DNA of 64,000 nt. Origin: Streptomyces glomeratus (GTDB lineage Bacteria; Actinomycetota; Actinomycetes; Streptomycetales; Streptomycetaceae). Shown piece after piece: positions 8,027 through 17,191 of this stretch. The translations under genes were made by a program, and so were the position numbers. How positions within the stretch are numbered: the stretch's first letter is position 1; each line of letters opens with the position of its first letter. Where the stretch lies: contig NZ_JAKEEB010000002.1 in assembly GCF_021462825.1 (NCBI RefSeq), positions 186,001 to 250,000 of the forward strand. The letters are read 5' to 3'. The notes under the pieces were generated by a model. The model was not told the DNA's origin. It saw only the letters and a list, made by a program, of their open reading frames with translations, and did no database searches.

Positions 8027-10527
8027 GCGAGACCGGGACCGCGCACGTCGAAGAGGACATGCCGGCCGTCACCGTCGACCTGTCCGTCGTCGTCCCCGCC
8101 TACAACGAGGAGGAGCGGCTCGGCCCCACCCTCGACGCGATCGCCGGGTATCTGCGCGACAACGAGAGCCGCGTCGGCACATGGGAGGTCGTCGTCGTCG
8201 ACGACGGGTCCACCGACGGCACCCGGGACGTCGCCACCGCCGCCTCGGCCCGCGACCGGCGTGTTCAGCTCGTCACCAGCCCCCGCAACCGCGGCAAGGG
8301 CCACGCCCTGCGCCTCGGCGTCCTCGCCTCCTCGGGCCGCCGGGTCCTGGTCACCGACGCCGACCTGGCCGCCCCGATCGAACAGCTGGAGGCGCTCGAC
8401 AAGGCGCTGGCCGAGGGGTACTCGGCGGCGCTCGGCTCCCGCTCGGCGCCGGGCGCCACGATCGAGCGGCACCAGGGCCCCGTGCGAGAGCTGCTCGGGC
8501 GGGCCGGGAGCGTCCTGATACGCCGGGTCGCCGTGCCCGGCGTACGCGACACCCAGTGCGGCTTCAAACTCTTCGACGGCGACCGGGCCCGTGAGGCGTT
8601 CGCCGCGTCCCGGCTCACCGGCTGGGGCATCGACGTGGAGATACTCCAGCACTTCCGCCGCTCGGGCTGGCCCGTCACCGAGGTGCCGGTGCGCTGGGCG
8701 CACCAGCCCGGCTCGAAGGTCCGCCCGCTGGACTACGCCCGCGTCCTCGCCGAGCTGACCGCCCTCAAGCTCCGCTCGGCCCGCCGCGCCGATCTGCTCG
8801 CGGCCGCCGCGTTCCTGCTGATGGCGGTGGGCCTGTACGCGGGGCGCTGGGCGGACCCGAACCACCGCTATCTGCCGGACTCGATGCAGGACCAGAACCA
8901 GTGGGAGTGGTTCTTCGCGGTGACGGCCGACAACGTGGCCCATCTCCGCACTCCCCTGTTCACCACCCTCCAGGGGTTCCCCGACGGCGTGAACCTCATG
9001 GCCAACACGGTCATGCTCGGCCTGTCCGTCCCCTTCACACCGGTCACCCTCGCCTTCGGGCCCGCGATCTCCCTCGCCCTGGTGATGACGCTCGGTCTGG
9101 CCGCCACCGCCACGGCCTGGTACGCGCTGATCGTCCGGCGCGTGGTACGGCACCGGGGCGCGGCCTTCACCGGCGCGGCGCTCGCCGCCTTCGCGCCGCC
9201 GATGGTCAGCCACGCCAACGCGCACCCGAACTTCGTGGTGCTGTTCATGATCCCGCTGATCATCGAGCGGGCGCTGCGGCTGTGCACGGGCGCGCGGGTG
9301 GTGCGGGACGGCGTGGTCCTCGGGCTGATGGCGGCGTACCAGATCTTCCTGGGCGAGGAGCCGCTGCTGCTGGCGTCCCTCGGCATGGTGCTGTTCGCGG
9401 GCGCCTACGCGGCGGTGCGCCCGGAGGTGGCGAAGGCGGCCGTGCGCCCGCTGCCGAAGGGGCTGGCGATCGCCGCCGCGGTGTGCCTGCCGCTCGTCGC
9501 GCTGCCGCTGTACTGGCAGTTCTTCGGCCCGCAGAGCTATACGAAGGTGCTGCACGCCGAGAACATGGGGAACAGCCCCCGGTCCCTGCTGTCCTTCGCC
9601 GAGCGCTCACTGGTCGTGGGCGACGCGACGTCGGCGGGCGCGCTCTCCCCGAACCCGACCGAGCAGAACGCCTTCTACGGCTGGCCGCTGGCGCTGCTGG
9701 CCTTCGCGATCGTCGTACGGCTGTGGGAGCAGGCGCTGGTCAAGGCGCTGGCCTTCACGGCGGCGACCGGGGCTCTCCTCTCCCTGGGTCCGCGATTCCG
9801 GATCCCCCTGACGAACATGACGGTCCCCGGTCCCTGGGCGCTGCTCGCACACCAGCCCCTGTTCGAGTCGGTGATCGAGGGCCGGGTGGCGATGGTGTGC
9901 GCGCCCGCGCTCGGCATGCTGCTGGCGGTGGCTGTGGAGCGACTGGCGCGGGAACCGCGCATCGGCCGCCAGTTCGTGGGCCTGACGGCGGTCGCGACGG
10001 CGCTCGTCCCGATCCTTCCCGCCCCGCTGAAGGCGGTGGAGCGGCCGACGGTGCCGGCCTTCATCGCGGACGGCATGTGGAAGACGTACGTCGGCAAGGA
10101 CGAGACGCTGGTGCCGATCCCGCTGCCCGACTCGGGCAACGCGGAGGCGCTGCACTGGCAGACGGCTGCGGGCCTGGAGTTCAGGCTGCCCGGCGGTTAC
10201 TTCAACGGCCCCTACGGCAGCGAGCGCGTCGGCATCTACGGCGCCTCACCCCGCTACACCTCCAGCATGCTGCGGGACATCAGCTTCACCGGGGTGGCGC
10301 CCTTGATCGGCAAGAACTGGCGGGCGCAGGCGCGGGCCGACTTCGCGTACTGGAAGGCGGGGGCGCTGGTGCTGTCCCCGCAGCAGTACCAGGACCGGTT
10401 GCGTGAGACCGTGGACAAGCTGGTGGGGCGTCCCGGTAAGTGGGTCGGCGGGGTGTGGGTATGGGACCTGCACGACGAGAGTCACCCGGCTTCCGCGCGC
10501 ACTACGCTGCCTGCACCACACCGATGA
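8023..10527 (+). CDS. Bifunctional protein: GT2 dolichyl-phosphate-type glycosyltransferase fused to polytopic membrane domain
   Basis: An 834-residue fusion. Residues about 18-240 are a GT-A family 2 glycosyltransferase of the polyprenyl-phosphate mannose/glucose synthase type: LSVVVPAYNEEERL, VVVVDDGSTDGT, SPRNRGKGHALRLG, the metal-binding TDADLAAP, and DTQCGFKLFDG. The remaining 590 residues hold about ten hydrophobic segments with a PDSMQDQNQWEWFFAVTADN loop typical of membrane GT-C-like glycosyltransferases, then a roughly 150-residue soluble tail (KDETLVPIPLPDSGNAEALHW). Such a protein could charge a lipid carrier with sugar and use it as donor outside the membrane. The start ATG overlaps the gntR stop (ATGA). 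Acceptor and sugar cannot be told. GT2 identity is firm; the GT-C role is inferred. Confidence 0.85.
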   Translation: MSETGTAHVEEDMPAVTVDLSVVVPAYNEEERLGPTLDAIAGYLRDNESRVGTWEVVVVDDGSTDGTRDVATAASARDRRVQLVTSPRNRGKGHALRLGVLASSGRRVLVTDADLAAPIEQLEALDKALAEGYSAALGSRSAPGATIERHQGPVRELLGRAGSVLIRRVAVPGVRDTQCGFKLFDGDRAREAFAASRLTGWGIDVEILQHFRRSGWPVTEVPVRWAHQPGSKVRPLDYARVLAELTALKLRSARRADLLAAAAFLLMAVGLYAGRWADPNHRYLPDSMQDQNQWEWFFAVTADNVAHLRTPLFTTLQGFPDGVNLMANTVMLGLSVPFTPVTLAFGPAISLALVMTLGLAATATAWYALIVRRVVRHRGAAFTGAALAAFAPPMVSHANAHPNFVVLFMIPLIIERALRLCTGARVVRDGVVLGLMAAYQIFLGEEPLLLASLGMVLFAGAYAAVRPEVAKAAVRPLPKGLAIAAAVCLPLVALPLYWQFFGPQSYTKVLHAENMGNSPRSLLSFAERSLVVGDATSAGALSPNPTEQNAFYGWPLALLAFAIVVRLWEQALVKALAFTAATGALLSLGPRFRIPLTNMTVPGPWALLAHQPLFESVIEGRVAMVCAPALGMLLAVAVERLAREPRIGRQFVGLTAVATALVPILPAPLKAVERPTVPAFIADGMWKTYVGKDETLVPIPLPDSGNAEALHWQTAAGLEFRLPGGYFNGPYGSERVGIYGASPRYTSSMLRDISFTGVAPLIGKNWRAQARADFAYWKAGALVLSPQQYQDRLRETVDKLVGRPGKWVGGVWVWDLHDESHPASARTTLPAPHR

Positions 10528-10542
10528 CCGAGGAGCTTACTG

Positions 10543-11193
10543 TTGGCCTGTGACCTGTGGCTGGTCCCGCTCGTCGACGTGCTGTGCCACACGCCCGACA
10601 ACCCGTTCGCCGATGAACTCGCCCTCTACGACAAGGCGCTGGGCGAGGCGGGACTGCCGCCGGTGCCGGTGTACCAGTACATGCCGGGGCTGACCGGTGA
10701 GGTCGCTCCGGTGGCGGGTTTCGACTACGACGCGCTGCATTTCCTGCGCCGCGCCTATCTGCTCCAGGTGTGCGGGCTCGCCGTGACCCCGGTCGACGAA
10801 CTGGGCGGCGACTACGAGCAGCTCCTGGAGATGTTCGAGTCGACCGCCCAGCAGTCGCATCTGGTGTGGCACTACGACCACGCGGGTGCCTATGTCCCGG
10901 TGGACTTCCCGCACCCCCTGTCCAACGACGAACTCCTCGCCGGGGGCGGTCCTCTGGGATCCTCGCAGGCACTGCTGCGGGAACTGGAGTTCGTGGCGCC
11001 GTCGATCGGCATCGACCCGGCGAACCCGCCGGTCGCCCCGGAAGCGCCGCTCGCGCCCACGGCGTTGGAGGAGCCGGCGCTGCCCGCCCCGTACGACCCG
11101 AGCCCCTTCGCCCGTGAACGGCACGTCTGGCTGGGGCTGCACGCGGCGGCGACGCGGAGCCTCGCCCAGGGCTCGATGATCGTCTTCAGCTGA
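10543..11193 (+). CDS. Protein of unknown function, 216 aa
   Basis: I do not recognise this family. The protein has 216 residues, is acidic, and has no signal peptide or membrane segment. It opens with CDLWLVPLVDVLCHTPDNPF and contains several aromatic and Asp/Glu clusters (AGFDYDALHFLRRAYLLQVC, HLVWHYDHAGAYVPVDFPHP). A Pro/Ala-rich linker near residues 165-190 comes before a C-terminal helix. The start is TTG at 10543 with GAGGAG seven bases upstream, which is unusually clear. It begins 15 bp after the glycosyltransferase stop and probably shares its transcript (gntR - glycosyltransferase - this gene). Two strong hairpins follow the gene. Conserved-looking but functionally opaque. Confidence 0.8.
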   Translation: MACDLWLVPLVDVLCHTPDNPFADELALYDKALGEAGLPPVPVYQYMPGLTGEVAPVAGFDYDALHFLRRAYLLQVCGLAVTPVDELGGDYEQLLEMFESTAQQSHLVWHYDHAGAYVPVDFPHPLSNDELLAGGGPLGSSQALLRELEFVAPSIGIDPANPPVAPEAPLAPTALEEPALPAPYDPSPFARERHVWLGLHAAATRSLAQGSMIVFS

Positions 11194-11261
11194 GGCCGGA
11201 GGCAGGACCTCCTGGGGCTCCCCCGGACCTCCTGGGGGCCCCGGTCTCTCGTCAGCCGTGC

Positions 11262-11319
11262 CCGCGTCTGCCCCGTACCGGGGCAGACGCGGACGGCCCG
11301 GGTGCGTAACCCGGGCCGT
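11262..11319. terminator. Double hairpin between convergent genes
   Basis: Hairpin 1 has arms CCGCGTCTGCCCCG (11262-11275) and its exact complement (11279-11292) around TAC. Hairpin 2 has arms ACGGCCCGGGT (11293-11303) and 11309-11319 around GCGTA. They lie between the ends of the convergent unknown gene and the S53 peptidase gene and should stop transcription from both sides. Confidence 0.85.
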
Positions 11320-11365
11320 CGCAGGGGAACTCCCGCAGGAGACGCCCTGTCGCGGCGACGTCGTG

Positions 11366-12739
11366 TCAGCCGCGGTGGCTCGCCCGGGCGAGGGCGGGCA
11401 CGAAGCGCAGGGCGTCCACGGTGCCCACGCCGGTGGCCATGTCGTAGCCGCGGACGGCCTTGTAGCCGGTGACGCCTTCGTAGCTGTTGTCGGTACCGTC
11501 CTTGACGTCGACGATGCCGGTGCCCTTGCGCTTGGACAGGGCGTACAGCGCCGCGTTGATGTTGCCCACCCGGTGACCCGCCACCTGGTCGGCGAGGGCG
11601 ATGATGCCCGAGAAGAGCGGGGAGGCCTCACTGGTACCGCCGGTGACGTCCCAGCCGGTGGCGGTCGGGTCGAAGCTGGAGTAGATCCAGGCGCCACCGT
11701 TGACCGCGGCGGCCATCGACACGTCCGGGGTGCCTCGGCGGGTGCCGACGACGCTCTTCACGCCCTTCTGGAAGGCCGGGCGGGTGAAGACGTGGGACTG
11801 GCCGCCGCCGCCCGCGCCGTAGTCGTTGTAGACGCTGTCCGGCTTGACGCGCCCGCCCTTGTCGTTCAGGTGGAGCTGGGTGCCGCCGATGGAGGTGACC
11901 AGCGGGTCCGAGGAGGGCCAGGAGTTGACGCGCTTCTTGTAGTACGTCTTGCCGTCCGCCTTGAGGTCCGTGGCGCCGCCGTCACCGGAGGAGGCGAGGA
12001 CGGTCACATGCTTGCGCTTCGCGTCCTCGAAGGCGTACCGCAGCTTCTTGATGCTGGAGAAGTCGCCCTTGTCGAAGCCCGGGAAGGTGTTCTCCGTGGC
12101 GCCGAAGCTCTGGGTGATGACGTCGCCGACCCCGTGGTCGATCAGGTACTTCTCGGCGCTCATCATCTCCGGCAGACCGGTGGTGCCCTCGGTCTCCGAG
12201 ACCGCCGTCTCCACCAGCACGATCTTCGCGCCGGGTGCCACGGCGTGGGCCATCTCGACGTCGAGGGTGCTCTCGCCGGCCCAGCCGGTCATGTCGCGGT
12301 TCTTGGGGTCGAAGGCGGGGACATGACCCCACTTGACCACCTTGACCTTGGTGCTGGGCAGGCCGAACTGCTTGCTGTAGACGTCGAGGTCGTGCTGGAT
12401 GGTCGGGGAGCCGAACGAGTCGACGATGACGATGGTGCGGCCCTTGCCCGTGATGCCCTTCCGGTACAGCGGGTTGAGGTTGTACGCGGTGCGGTACTGG
12501 AGCGGGTTGTAACAGGCGATGTGCCACTTGGCCTGGCACTGCTCGATGGGGAGCGGACTGGCCACGCCGTGGACCAGGGTGTGCCCGGCGATGGCCGGAA
12601 CCGCCTTGGTGTGCGGTACGGCGGCGGGCGCGGCGGTGGTGACGCCGGCCAGTGGGGCGCTCCCCAGCGCGGCGACGGCGAGCGCGGCGGTGACGGCCGT
12701 GGAAGCCGCGACGCCCCGCGCCGAACGGGCTATGTGCAT
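11366..12739 (-). CDS. Secreted S53 (sedolisin-type) serine peptidase
   Basis: A 457-residue secreted protease. The N-terminus is a Sec-type signal (MHIARSARGVAASTAVTAAL then Ala-rich, cleavage near an APAA site). The S53 catalytic residues are visible: Glu156 and Asp160 in GESTLDVEM, oxyanion Asp253 in SSGDGGATD, and nucleophile Ser370 in GGTSEASP. The C-terminal GYDMATGVGTVDA matches the calcium-binding end of sedolisins. Unusually, only about 55 residues separate the signal from the catalytic domain, so the roughly 200-residue propeptide of classical sedolisins is missing. Two Cys (68 and 76) in this short segment may bond. The start is ATG at 12737-12739 behind AGGGGG. It is convergent with the upstream operon and separated from the nucleotidase by 154 bp. 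Confidence 0.92.
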   Translation of the reverse strand: MHIARSARGVAASTAVTAALAVAALGSAPLAGVTTAAPAAVPHTKAVPAIAGHTLVHGVASPLPIEQCQAKWHIACYNPLQYRTAYNLNPLYRKGITGKGRTIVIVDSFGSPTIQHDLDVYSKQFGLPSTKVKVVKWGHVPAFDPKNRDMTGWAGESTLDVEMAHAVAPGAKIVLVETAVSETEGTTGLPEMMSAEKYLIDHGVGDVITQSFGATENTFPGFDKGDFSSIKKLRYAFEDAKRKHVTVLASSGDGGATDLKADGKTYYKKRVNSWPSSDPLVTSIGGTQLHLNDKGGRVKPDSVYNDYGAGGGGQSHVFTRPAFQKGVKSVVGTRRGTPDVSMAAAVNGGAWIYSSFDPTATGWDVTGGTSEASPLFSGIIALADQVAGHRVGNINAALYALSKRKGTGIVDVKDGTDNSYEGVTGYKAVRGYDMATGVGTVDALRFVPALARASHRG

Positions 12740-12893
12740 GTATCCCCCTGATTGATCTCGAGTCAGGAAATGGTCTCCGCGCATCCCATCGAGTGAGTCA
12801 TGCACAGATCAAGAGCATTGGTCCGTCGATGTCGATCTCTTTACCCAAACAACACCTCACGGCAAGAACGCCGCCAGACCGGGGCCGACCGGC

Positions 12894-14711
12894 TCAGAAG
12901 ACCGGCGTACCGGCCTGCGTCAGCCTCCAGTTGGTGACCGCGAAGTCGGCCGGGTCGAGGGTGCCCTTCGCCGTCACGTAGTCGATCATCAGCTGGCGGA
13001 TCTCGTTGGTGGAGCTGTAGGCGCTGCCGGCCGAGGCGATGTGCGGATAGCCGCTGCCGCCGTTGGCGCGGTAGTTGTTGACGGCGACGACGAAGACCTG
13101 GTCATCGGTGACCGCGGCGCCCTTGTAGGTGAGGTTCTTGATCCGCGATCCCTCGGGCTGCGCGATGTCGATCTCGTAGTCGACGCCGGCGGCGGTGTCG
13201 TACATGTAGTCCCAGAAGCCGTTGGCGTTGGTGAGGGTCGCCGTGTCGACCTTGGTGCCGGCCGGGACCTGGTGGTAGTACTTCGCCGCGTACTCCAGGT
13301 AGTCCTTGAGCTGGGCGCCCGTGAGCTTCTTTCCGTACAGCGTGTTGTCGTAGATGTAGAGCCCGGCGATGTCCTTGATCGTCACACTGCCCGCGGGGAT
13401 GTCGGCGGTCCGGCTGAAGGGCGCGGCGACCGAGATGAGCGGCAGGGCGGCGTCGGCGGTGGACAGACCGGTGGCCACGGTCGCCATCTGGACCTGGTGG
13501 ATGAAGTCCATGATCGGGACGTCCTTCCAGCAGGACTCGGCCGCCGAGAGGTCCTGGGTGCAGGTGCCGACGGGCGTGTTGACGTAGTTCACGACGAGGT
13601 CGTGGTCGGCCTTGAGGAGCCGGGTGATCTCCGGGTCCTCCTCGACGTCCTTGGGGTCGAGGGTCTGGGCCTTCTTGCCGGTGACCCTCCACTGCCCGTG
13701 GTGCAGTTCGACCTCGAAGTCGAAGACGGACAGCCGCATGCCCCAGCAGTACGGCTCGGAGAGGAGGACGTCCTCACCGGTCTGCTCGTTCTTGACGGTG
13801 TAGGAGGGCACCTCGACATGGGTGTGGCCGACGAGGATGGCGTCGATGCCGGGGACCTGCTGGGCGACGAGGTTGGAGGCGTTCTCGACGTAGGGCAGTT
13901 CGTCGCCGTAGGAGGAGGAGCCGTCGAGGCCGGAGTGGTCGGTCAGGAAGACGACGTCGCAGCCGAGGGCACGCAGTCGCGGCACGTACTTCCTCGCCTG
14001 CTCGACGAGCCCGGGAAAGACCATCTTCCCGCTGACGTTGTCCTTGTCCCACAGGGCGATACCGGGGTTGGTGAGCCCGAGGATGCCGACCTTGATGTCG
14101 GGAGCCCCCGGCACCCGGATCCGCTTCACCGTGTACGGCCGGAAGGCCGGCCGCAGAGTCTTCGCGTCCAGCGCGTTGGCGCCGAGCAGCGGGAAGTGAC
14201 ACTGGCTCTCGAACTTCCGCAGCACGTCGATGCCGTAGTTGAACTCGTGGTTGCCGAGTGCGGCGGCGTCGTAGCGCATGTGGTTCATGGCGACGGCCAT
14301 GGGGTGCCTGGGGCCGCGTCGTCCGCCGCTGCCGGTGATGGGGTCGACGCGCGCGTAGTAGTACGCCAGTGACGTGCCCTGGATGATGTCGCCGGCGTCG
14401 ACGAGCAGGACGCGGCCCTCGCCCTTCGCCTCCCGCTGCTGTCTGATGAGGGTGGCGACGCGCGCGACGCCGACGGAGTTGCCGGCCTTGTCCCTGTAGG
14501 CGGCGTCCTTGTAGTAGTCCCAGTCGAAGACGTGGCTGTGCAGGTCGGTGGTGCCCAGGATGGAGAACGACCAGGTGCGGGGCGTGTGTTCGGGCTTGCG
14601 GTCGGCCGCCTGCGCCGTACCGGTGCCGACGGCACCCGCCGCGGCCACGGCCGCACCGGTGACGGCCGACTTCTGCATGAACTCGCGGCGGTTCATGGGG
14701 GTCACGGGCAT
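12894..14711 (-). CDS. Tat-exported 5'-nucleotidase / 2',3'-cyclic phosphodiesterase
   Basis: A 605-residue metallophosphoesterase of the UshA/CpdB type that dephosphorylates extracellular nucleotides. The signal peptide is twin-arginine: NRREFMQKSAV followed by an Ala-rich core ending TAQA near residue 35. Metal-binding motifs run in order: GTTDLHSHVFDWD, DAGDIIQGTSL, ALGNHEFNYGIDVL, LTDHSGLDG and GHTHVEVPS. The C-terminal 5'-nucleotidase domain holds the substrate motifs (YDNTLYGKKLTGAQLKDYLE and ANGFWDYMYDTAAG). The start is ATG at 14709-14711 with AGGAG seven bases before it. A 33-bp stretch between the second and third metal motifs recurs beside the Uma2 remnant at 17.5 kb. It lies between the S53 peptidase and purA, all on the minus strand. 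Confidence 0.93.
   Translation of the reverse strand: MPVTPMNRREFMQKSAVTGAAVAAAGAVGTGTAQAADRKPEHTPRTWSFSILGTTDLHSHVFDWDYYKDAAYRDKAGNSVGVARVATLIRQQREAKGEGRVLLVDAGDIIQGTSLAYYYARVDPITGSGGRRGPRHPMAVAMNHMRYDAAALGNHEFNYGIDVLRKFESQCHFPLLGANALDAKTLRPAFRPYTVKRIRVPGAPDIKVGILGLTNPGIALWDKDNVSGKMVFPGLVEQARKYVPRLRALGCDVVFLTDHSGLDGSSSYGDELPYVENASNLVAQQVPGIDAILVGHTHVEVPSYTVKNEQTGEDVLLSEPYCWGMRLSVFDFEVELHHGQWRVTGKKAQTLDPKDVEEDPEITRLLKADHDLVVNYVNTPVGTCTQDLSAAESCWKDVPIMDFIHQVQMATVATGLSTADAALPLISVAAPFSRTADIPAGSVTIKDIAGLYIYDNTLYGKKLTGAQLKDYLEYAAKYYHQVPAGTKVDTATLTNANGFWDYMYDTAAGVDYEIDIAQPEGSRIKNLTYKGAAVTDDQVFVVAVNNYRANGGSGYPHIASAGSAYSSTNEIRQLMIDYVTAKGTLDPADFAVTNWRLTQAGTPVF
14288..14333. repeat. Copy A of a repeat shared with 17456-17498
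   Basis: Positions 14288-14320 are identical over 33 bases to 17456-17488 (core CATGGGGTGCCTGGGGCCGC), and after a 3-base insertion the next 10 bases match too. Here the sequence is inside the 5'-nucleotidase coding region and reads GGRRGPRHPMAVA on the minus strand. Confidence 0.9.
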
Positions 14712-14804
14712 TCGGGGCTCCTGGAACTCGACGGCGATCAGGGACGGCACTACCCGCGTAGATAGTTCCGGCCCCTCCTTCCGGGCGGAACCAGGAGCAG
14801 CCCA

Positions 14805-14836
14805 TGGGCCGGTCAAGGATGTCCATGACCGGCCCA
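14805..14836 (-). terminator. purA transcription terminator
   Basis: Arms TGGGCCGGTCA (14805-14815) and the exact complement (14826-14836) surround a 10-base loop, 22 bases after the purA stop codon. Confidence 0.75.
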
Positions 14837-14858
14837 ACCGGACGGCATCAAAAGGGAC

Positions 14859-16142
14859 TTACAGGAACGAGTTGATCTCGATCGTCTCGTCGCGGCCCGG
14901 GCCGACGCCGATGGCCGAGATCGGGGCGCCCGACATCTCCTCCAGGGCCTTGACGTAACCCTGGGCGTTCTTGGGGAGGTCGGCGAAGGTCTTGGCCTTC
15001 GTGATGTCCTCCTGCCAGCCCGGGAGGTACTCGTAGACCGGCTTGGCGTGGTGGAAGTCCGTCTGGGAGTAGGGGAGTTCCTCCACGCGCTCGCCGTCGA
15101 TCTCGTACGCGACGCACACCGGGATCCGCTCCCAGCCGGTCAGCACGTCGAGCTTGGTGAGGAAGAAGTCCGTCAGACCGTTGACCCGGGTCGCGTAGCG
15201 GGCGATCACCGCGTCGAACCAGCCGCAGCGGCGGTCACGGCCGGTGGTGACACCGCGCTCGCCGCCGATGCGGCGCAGCGCCTCGCCGTCCTCGTCGAAC
15301 AGCTCGGTCGGGAAGGGGCCGGAGCCGACGCGGGTCGTGTAGGCCTTCAGGATGCCGATGACGCGGCCGATCTTGGTCGGGCCGACGCCGGCGCCCGTGC
15401 AGGCGCCGCCCGCGGTCGGGTTCGACGAGGTCACGAAGGGATACGTGCCGTGGTCGATGTCCAGCAGGGTGCCCTGGCCGCCCTCGAACAGGACCACCTT
15501 GTCGTCGTCGAGCGCCTGGTTGAGGATCAGGACCGTGTCGGCGACATACGGCTTGATCTTGTCGGCGTAGCCCAGCAGCTCCTCGACCACCTGGTCCACG
15601 GCGATCGCGCGCCGGTTATACAGCTTGGTGAGGATCTGGTTCTTGACGTCGAGGGCCGCCTCGACCTTCTGGGTGAGGATCGACTGGTCGTACAGGTCCT
15701 GGACACGGATGCCGACGCGGTTGATCTTGTCGGCGTAGGTCGGGCCGATGCCCCGGCCGGTCGTGCCGATCTTGCGCTTGCCGAGGAAGCGCTCCGTCAC
15801 CTTGTCCACGGTGACGTTGTACGGCGTGATGATGTGCGCGTTACCGCTGAGCAGGAGCTTGGACGTGTCGACGCCACGCTCGTTCAGACCGCTCAGCTCG
15901 GAGAGCAGGACCGACGGGTCGACGACGACGCCGTTGCCGATGACGGGCGTACATCCGGGCGACAGAATGCCGGAAGGGAGAAGGTGCAGCGCGTACTTCT
16001 GGTCGCCTACGACCACCGTGTGGCCGGCGTTGTTGCCGCCCTGGTAGCGCACTACATAATCCACCGAGCCACCGAGCAGGTCGGTGGCCTTTCCCTTGCC
16101 TTCGTCACCCCACTGAGCACCGAGCAGCACAAGTGCGGGCAC
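14859..16142 (-). CDS. purA: Adenylosuccinate synthetase
   Basis: A 427-residue enzyme that joins IMP and aspartate using GTP to make adenylosuccinate, the first committed step to AMP. The N-terminal P-loop-like [11 protein letters not shown] carries the catalytic Asp and Lys, followed by [29 protein letters not shown], the [20 protein letters not shown] segment, and [17 protein letters not shown] with the ribose- and aspartate-binding residues. Length is exactly typical. The start is GTG at 16140-16142 ([12 protein letters not shown]), with AAGGGG upstream. It is preceded by a divergent diacylglycerol-kinase-like gene and followed by its own hairpin terminator, so it is probably monocistronic. 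Confidence 0.98.
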   Translation of the reverse strand: MPALVLLGAQWGDEGKGKATDLLGGSVDYVVRYQGGNNAGHTVVVGDQKYALHLLPSGILSPGCTPVIGNGVVVDPSVLLSELSGLNERGVDTSKLLLSGNAHIITPYNVTVDKVTERFLGKRKIGTTGRGIGPTYADKINRVGIRVQDLYDQSILTQKVEAALDVKNQILTKLYNRRAIAVDQVVEELLGYADKIKPYVADTVLILNQALDDDKVVLFEGGQGTLLDIDHGTYPFVTSSNPTAGGACTGAGVGPTKIGRVIGILKAYTTRVGSGPFPTELFDEDGEALRRIGGERGVTTGRDRRCGWFDAVIARYATRVNGLTDFFLTKLDVLTGWERIPVCVAYEIDGERVEELPYSQTDFHHAKPVYEYLPGWQEDITKAKTFADLPKNAQGYVKALEEMSGAPISAIGVGPGRDETIEINSFL

Positions 16143-16266
16143 GCGCGTACACCCCTTCCGGGCGGGGCATGTCCAAGGTCAGGGGCGTACGCGTAGGGTT
16201 CACCGCCGCGTGCACCGCGACCGCCATTGGCCGCAACCGTCGGACCGGATGCCCCGGAATAGACGA

Positions 16267-16294
16267 AGCCCCTGGCGCAATAGCGCAAGGGGCT
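16267..16294. promoter_or_regulatory. Stem-loop in the purA / DAGK-like divergent region
   Basis: Arms AGCCCCTGGCGC (16267-16278) and GCGCAAGGGGCT (16283-16294) pair with one mismatch around AATA. It is upstream of both divergent genes, 43 bp before the GTG of the kinase-like gene, so it may be an attenuator in that leader or a protein site. No riboswitch family was recognised. Confidence 0.5.
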
Positions 16295-16336
16295 CTTGCA
16301 CAAAGATGCTACCCGAGGAAGCGAGGCAGGACCGAG

Positions 16337-17191
16337 GTGGCGACTTCCGACCAGCTCCTCGTGGTCATCGACCCGGTCGCCCGTCACAGCGACGGTGAGT
16401 CGGTACGGATCGCGAAAGACGTGCTCAGCGCGGGTGCGGCGACCAAGGTGTGCCTCCCGGACGGCCCGGAGGAATTCGCCCGGGCACTGGTCCGCCGAGG
16501 GTCTCGGCGGCCGGTGGTCGTGGGCGACGACCGGGCGCTGCTGCGCGCGGTGACCCTGCTGCACCGGCGGCGGGAACTGAGCGCCACGGCACTGTCCCTG
16601 GTGCCGGTCGGGGCCGTGCAGTCGCTGGCGCGGACGCTGGGGGTGCCGACGGGGGCGGTGGCGGCGGCCCGGGCCGTCCTGGACGGGGTGGAGCGGCGGC
16701 TGGACCTGCTGGTGGACGACAGCGACGGGGTGGTGCTCGGGGATCTGCGGATACCGTCCGTGCCGTCCGTTCCGTCCCAGCGCGACGGGGCGCCCGTCGG
16801 CGAGGAGGTCCCCTCCGCGCGACCGTGGCTGCGCATGCGCCAGTCGCTGGTACGGACGCTGGCGGCACGCCCGCCCCGGCTCGCCTCCCTGCCCGTACCC
16901 GGGCCCTCCCGGCTGCGGGTGGAGGTCGACGGGGTGACGCTGGTGGATCTGGACCGGCCGGTGGAGGGCGTGTCGGTGACGCCGGACTCCTCCGGGGCGG
17001 CGGTCGTGGAGGTGCGGCCCATGTCGGTGGGCGCGGAGGCTGCGCCCCTCGGGGCGCGGGGGCGGACGGTGACGGTGTCCGGCGCGGACTTCCGCTACCG
17101 GGCGGACGCGGTGGTGGCGGGGCCGGTGCGGAGTCGGACGTGGACGGTCCGGGAGGGGGCCTGGGGGCTCACGGTGCCGGCTTCGCCGTAG
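16337..17191 (+). CDS. Diacylglycerol kinase catalytic-domain-like protein, probably degenerate
   Basis: A 284-residue protein with the outline of the DAGK_cat/YegS/BmrU lipid kinase fold. It opens with QLLVVIDPVARHSDGESVRI, the place of the usual NP..G segment. VVVGDDRALLRAV stands where active enzymes have GGDGT, and SLVPVGAVQSLARTLGVP stands where they have a GTxNDxAR motif. The nucleotide-binding glycines and the Asn-Asp pair are thus replaced, so activity is doubtful. A beta-rich C-terminal half, with PGPSRLRVEVDGVTLVDLD and SGADFRYRADAVVAGPV, agrees with the family. The start is GTG at 16337 with GGCAGGA upstream. It is divergent from purA, and its 3' end overlaps the Uma2 remnant by 23 bp. 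A regulatory or structural role is possible. Confidence 0.7.
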   Translation: MATSDQLLVVIDPVARHSDGESVRIAKDVLSAGAATKVCLPDGPEEFARALVRRGSRRPVVVGDDRALLRAVTLLHRRRELSATALSLVPVGAVQSLARTLGVPTGAVAAARAVLDGVERRLDLLVDDSDGVVLGDLRIPSVPSVPSQRDGAPVGEEVPSARPWLRMRQSLVRTLAARPPRLASLPVPGPSRLRVEVDGVTLVDLDRPVEGVSVTPDSSGAAVVEVRPMSVGAEAAPLGARGRTVTVSGADFRYRADAVVAGPVRSRTWTVREGAWGLTVPASP

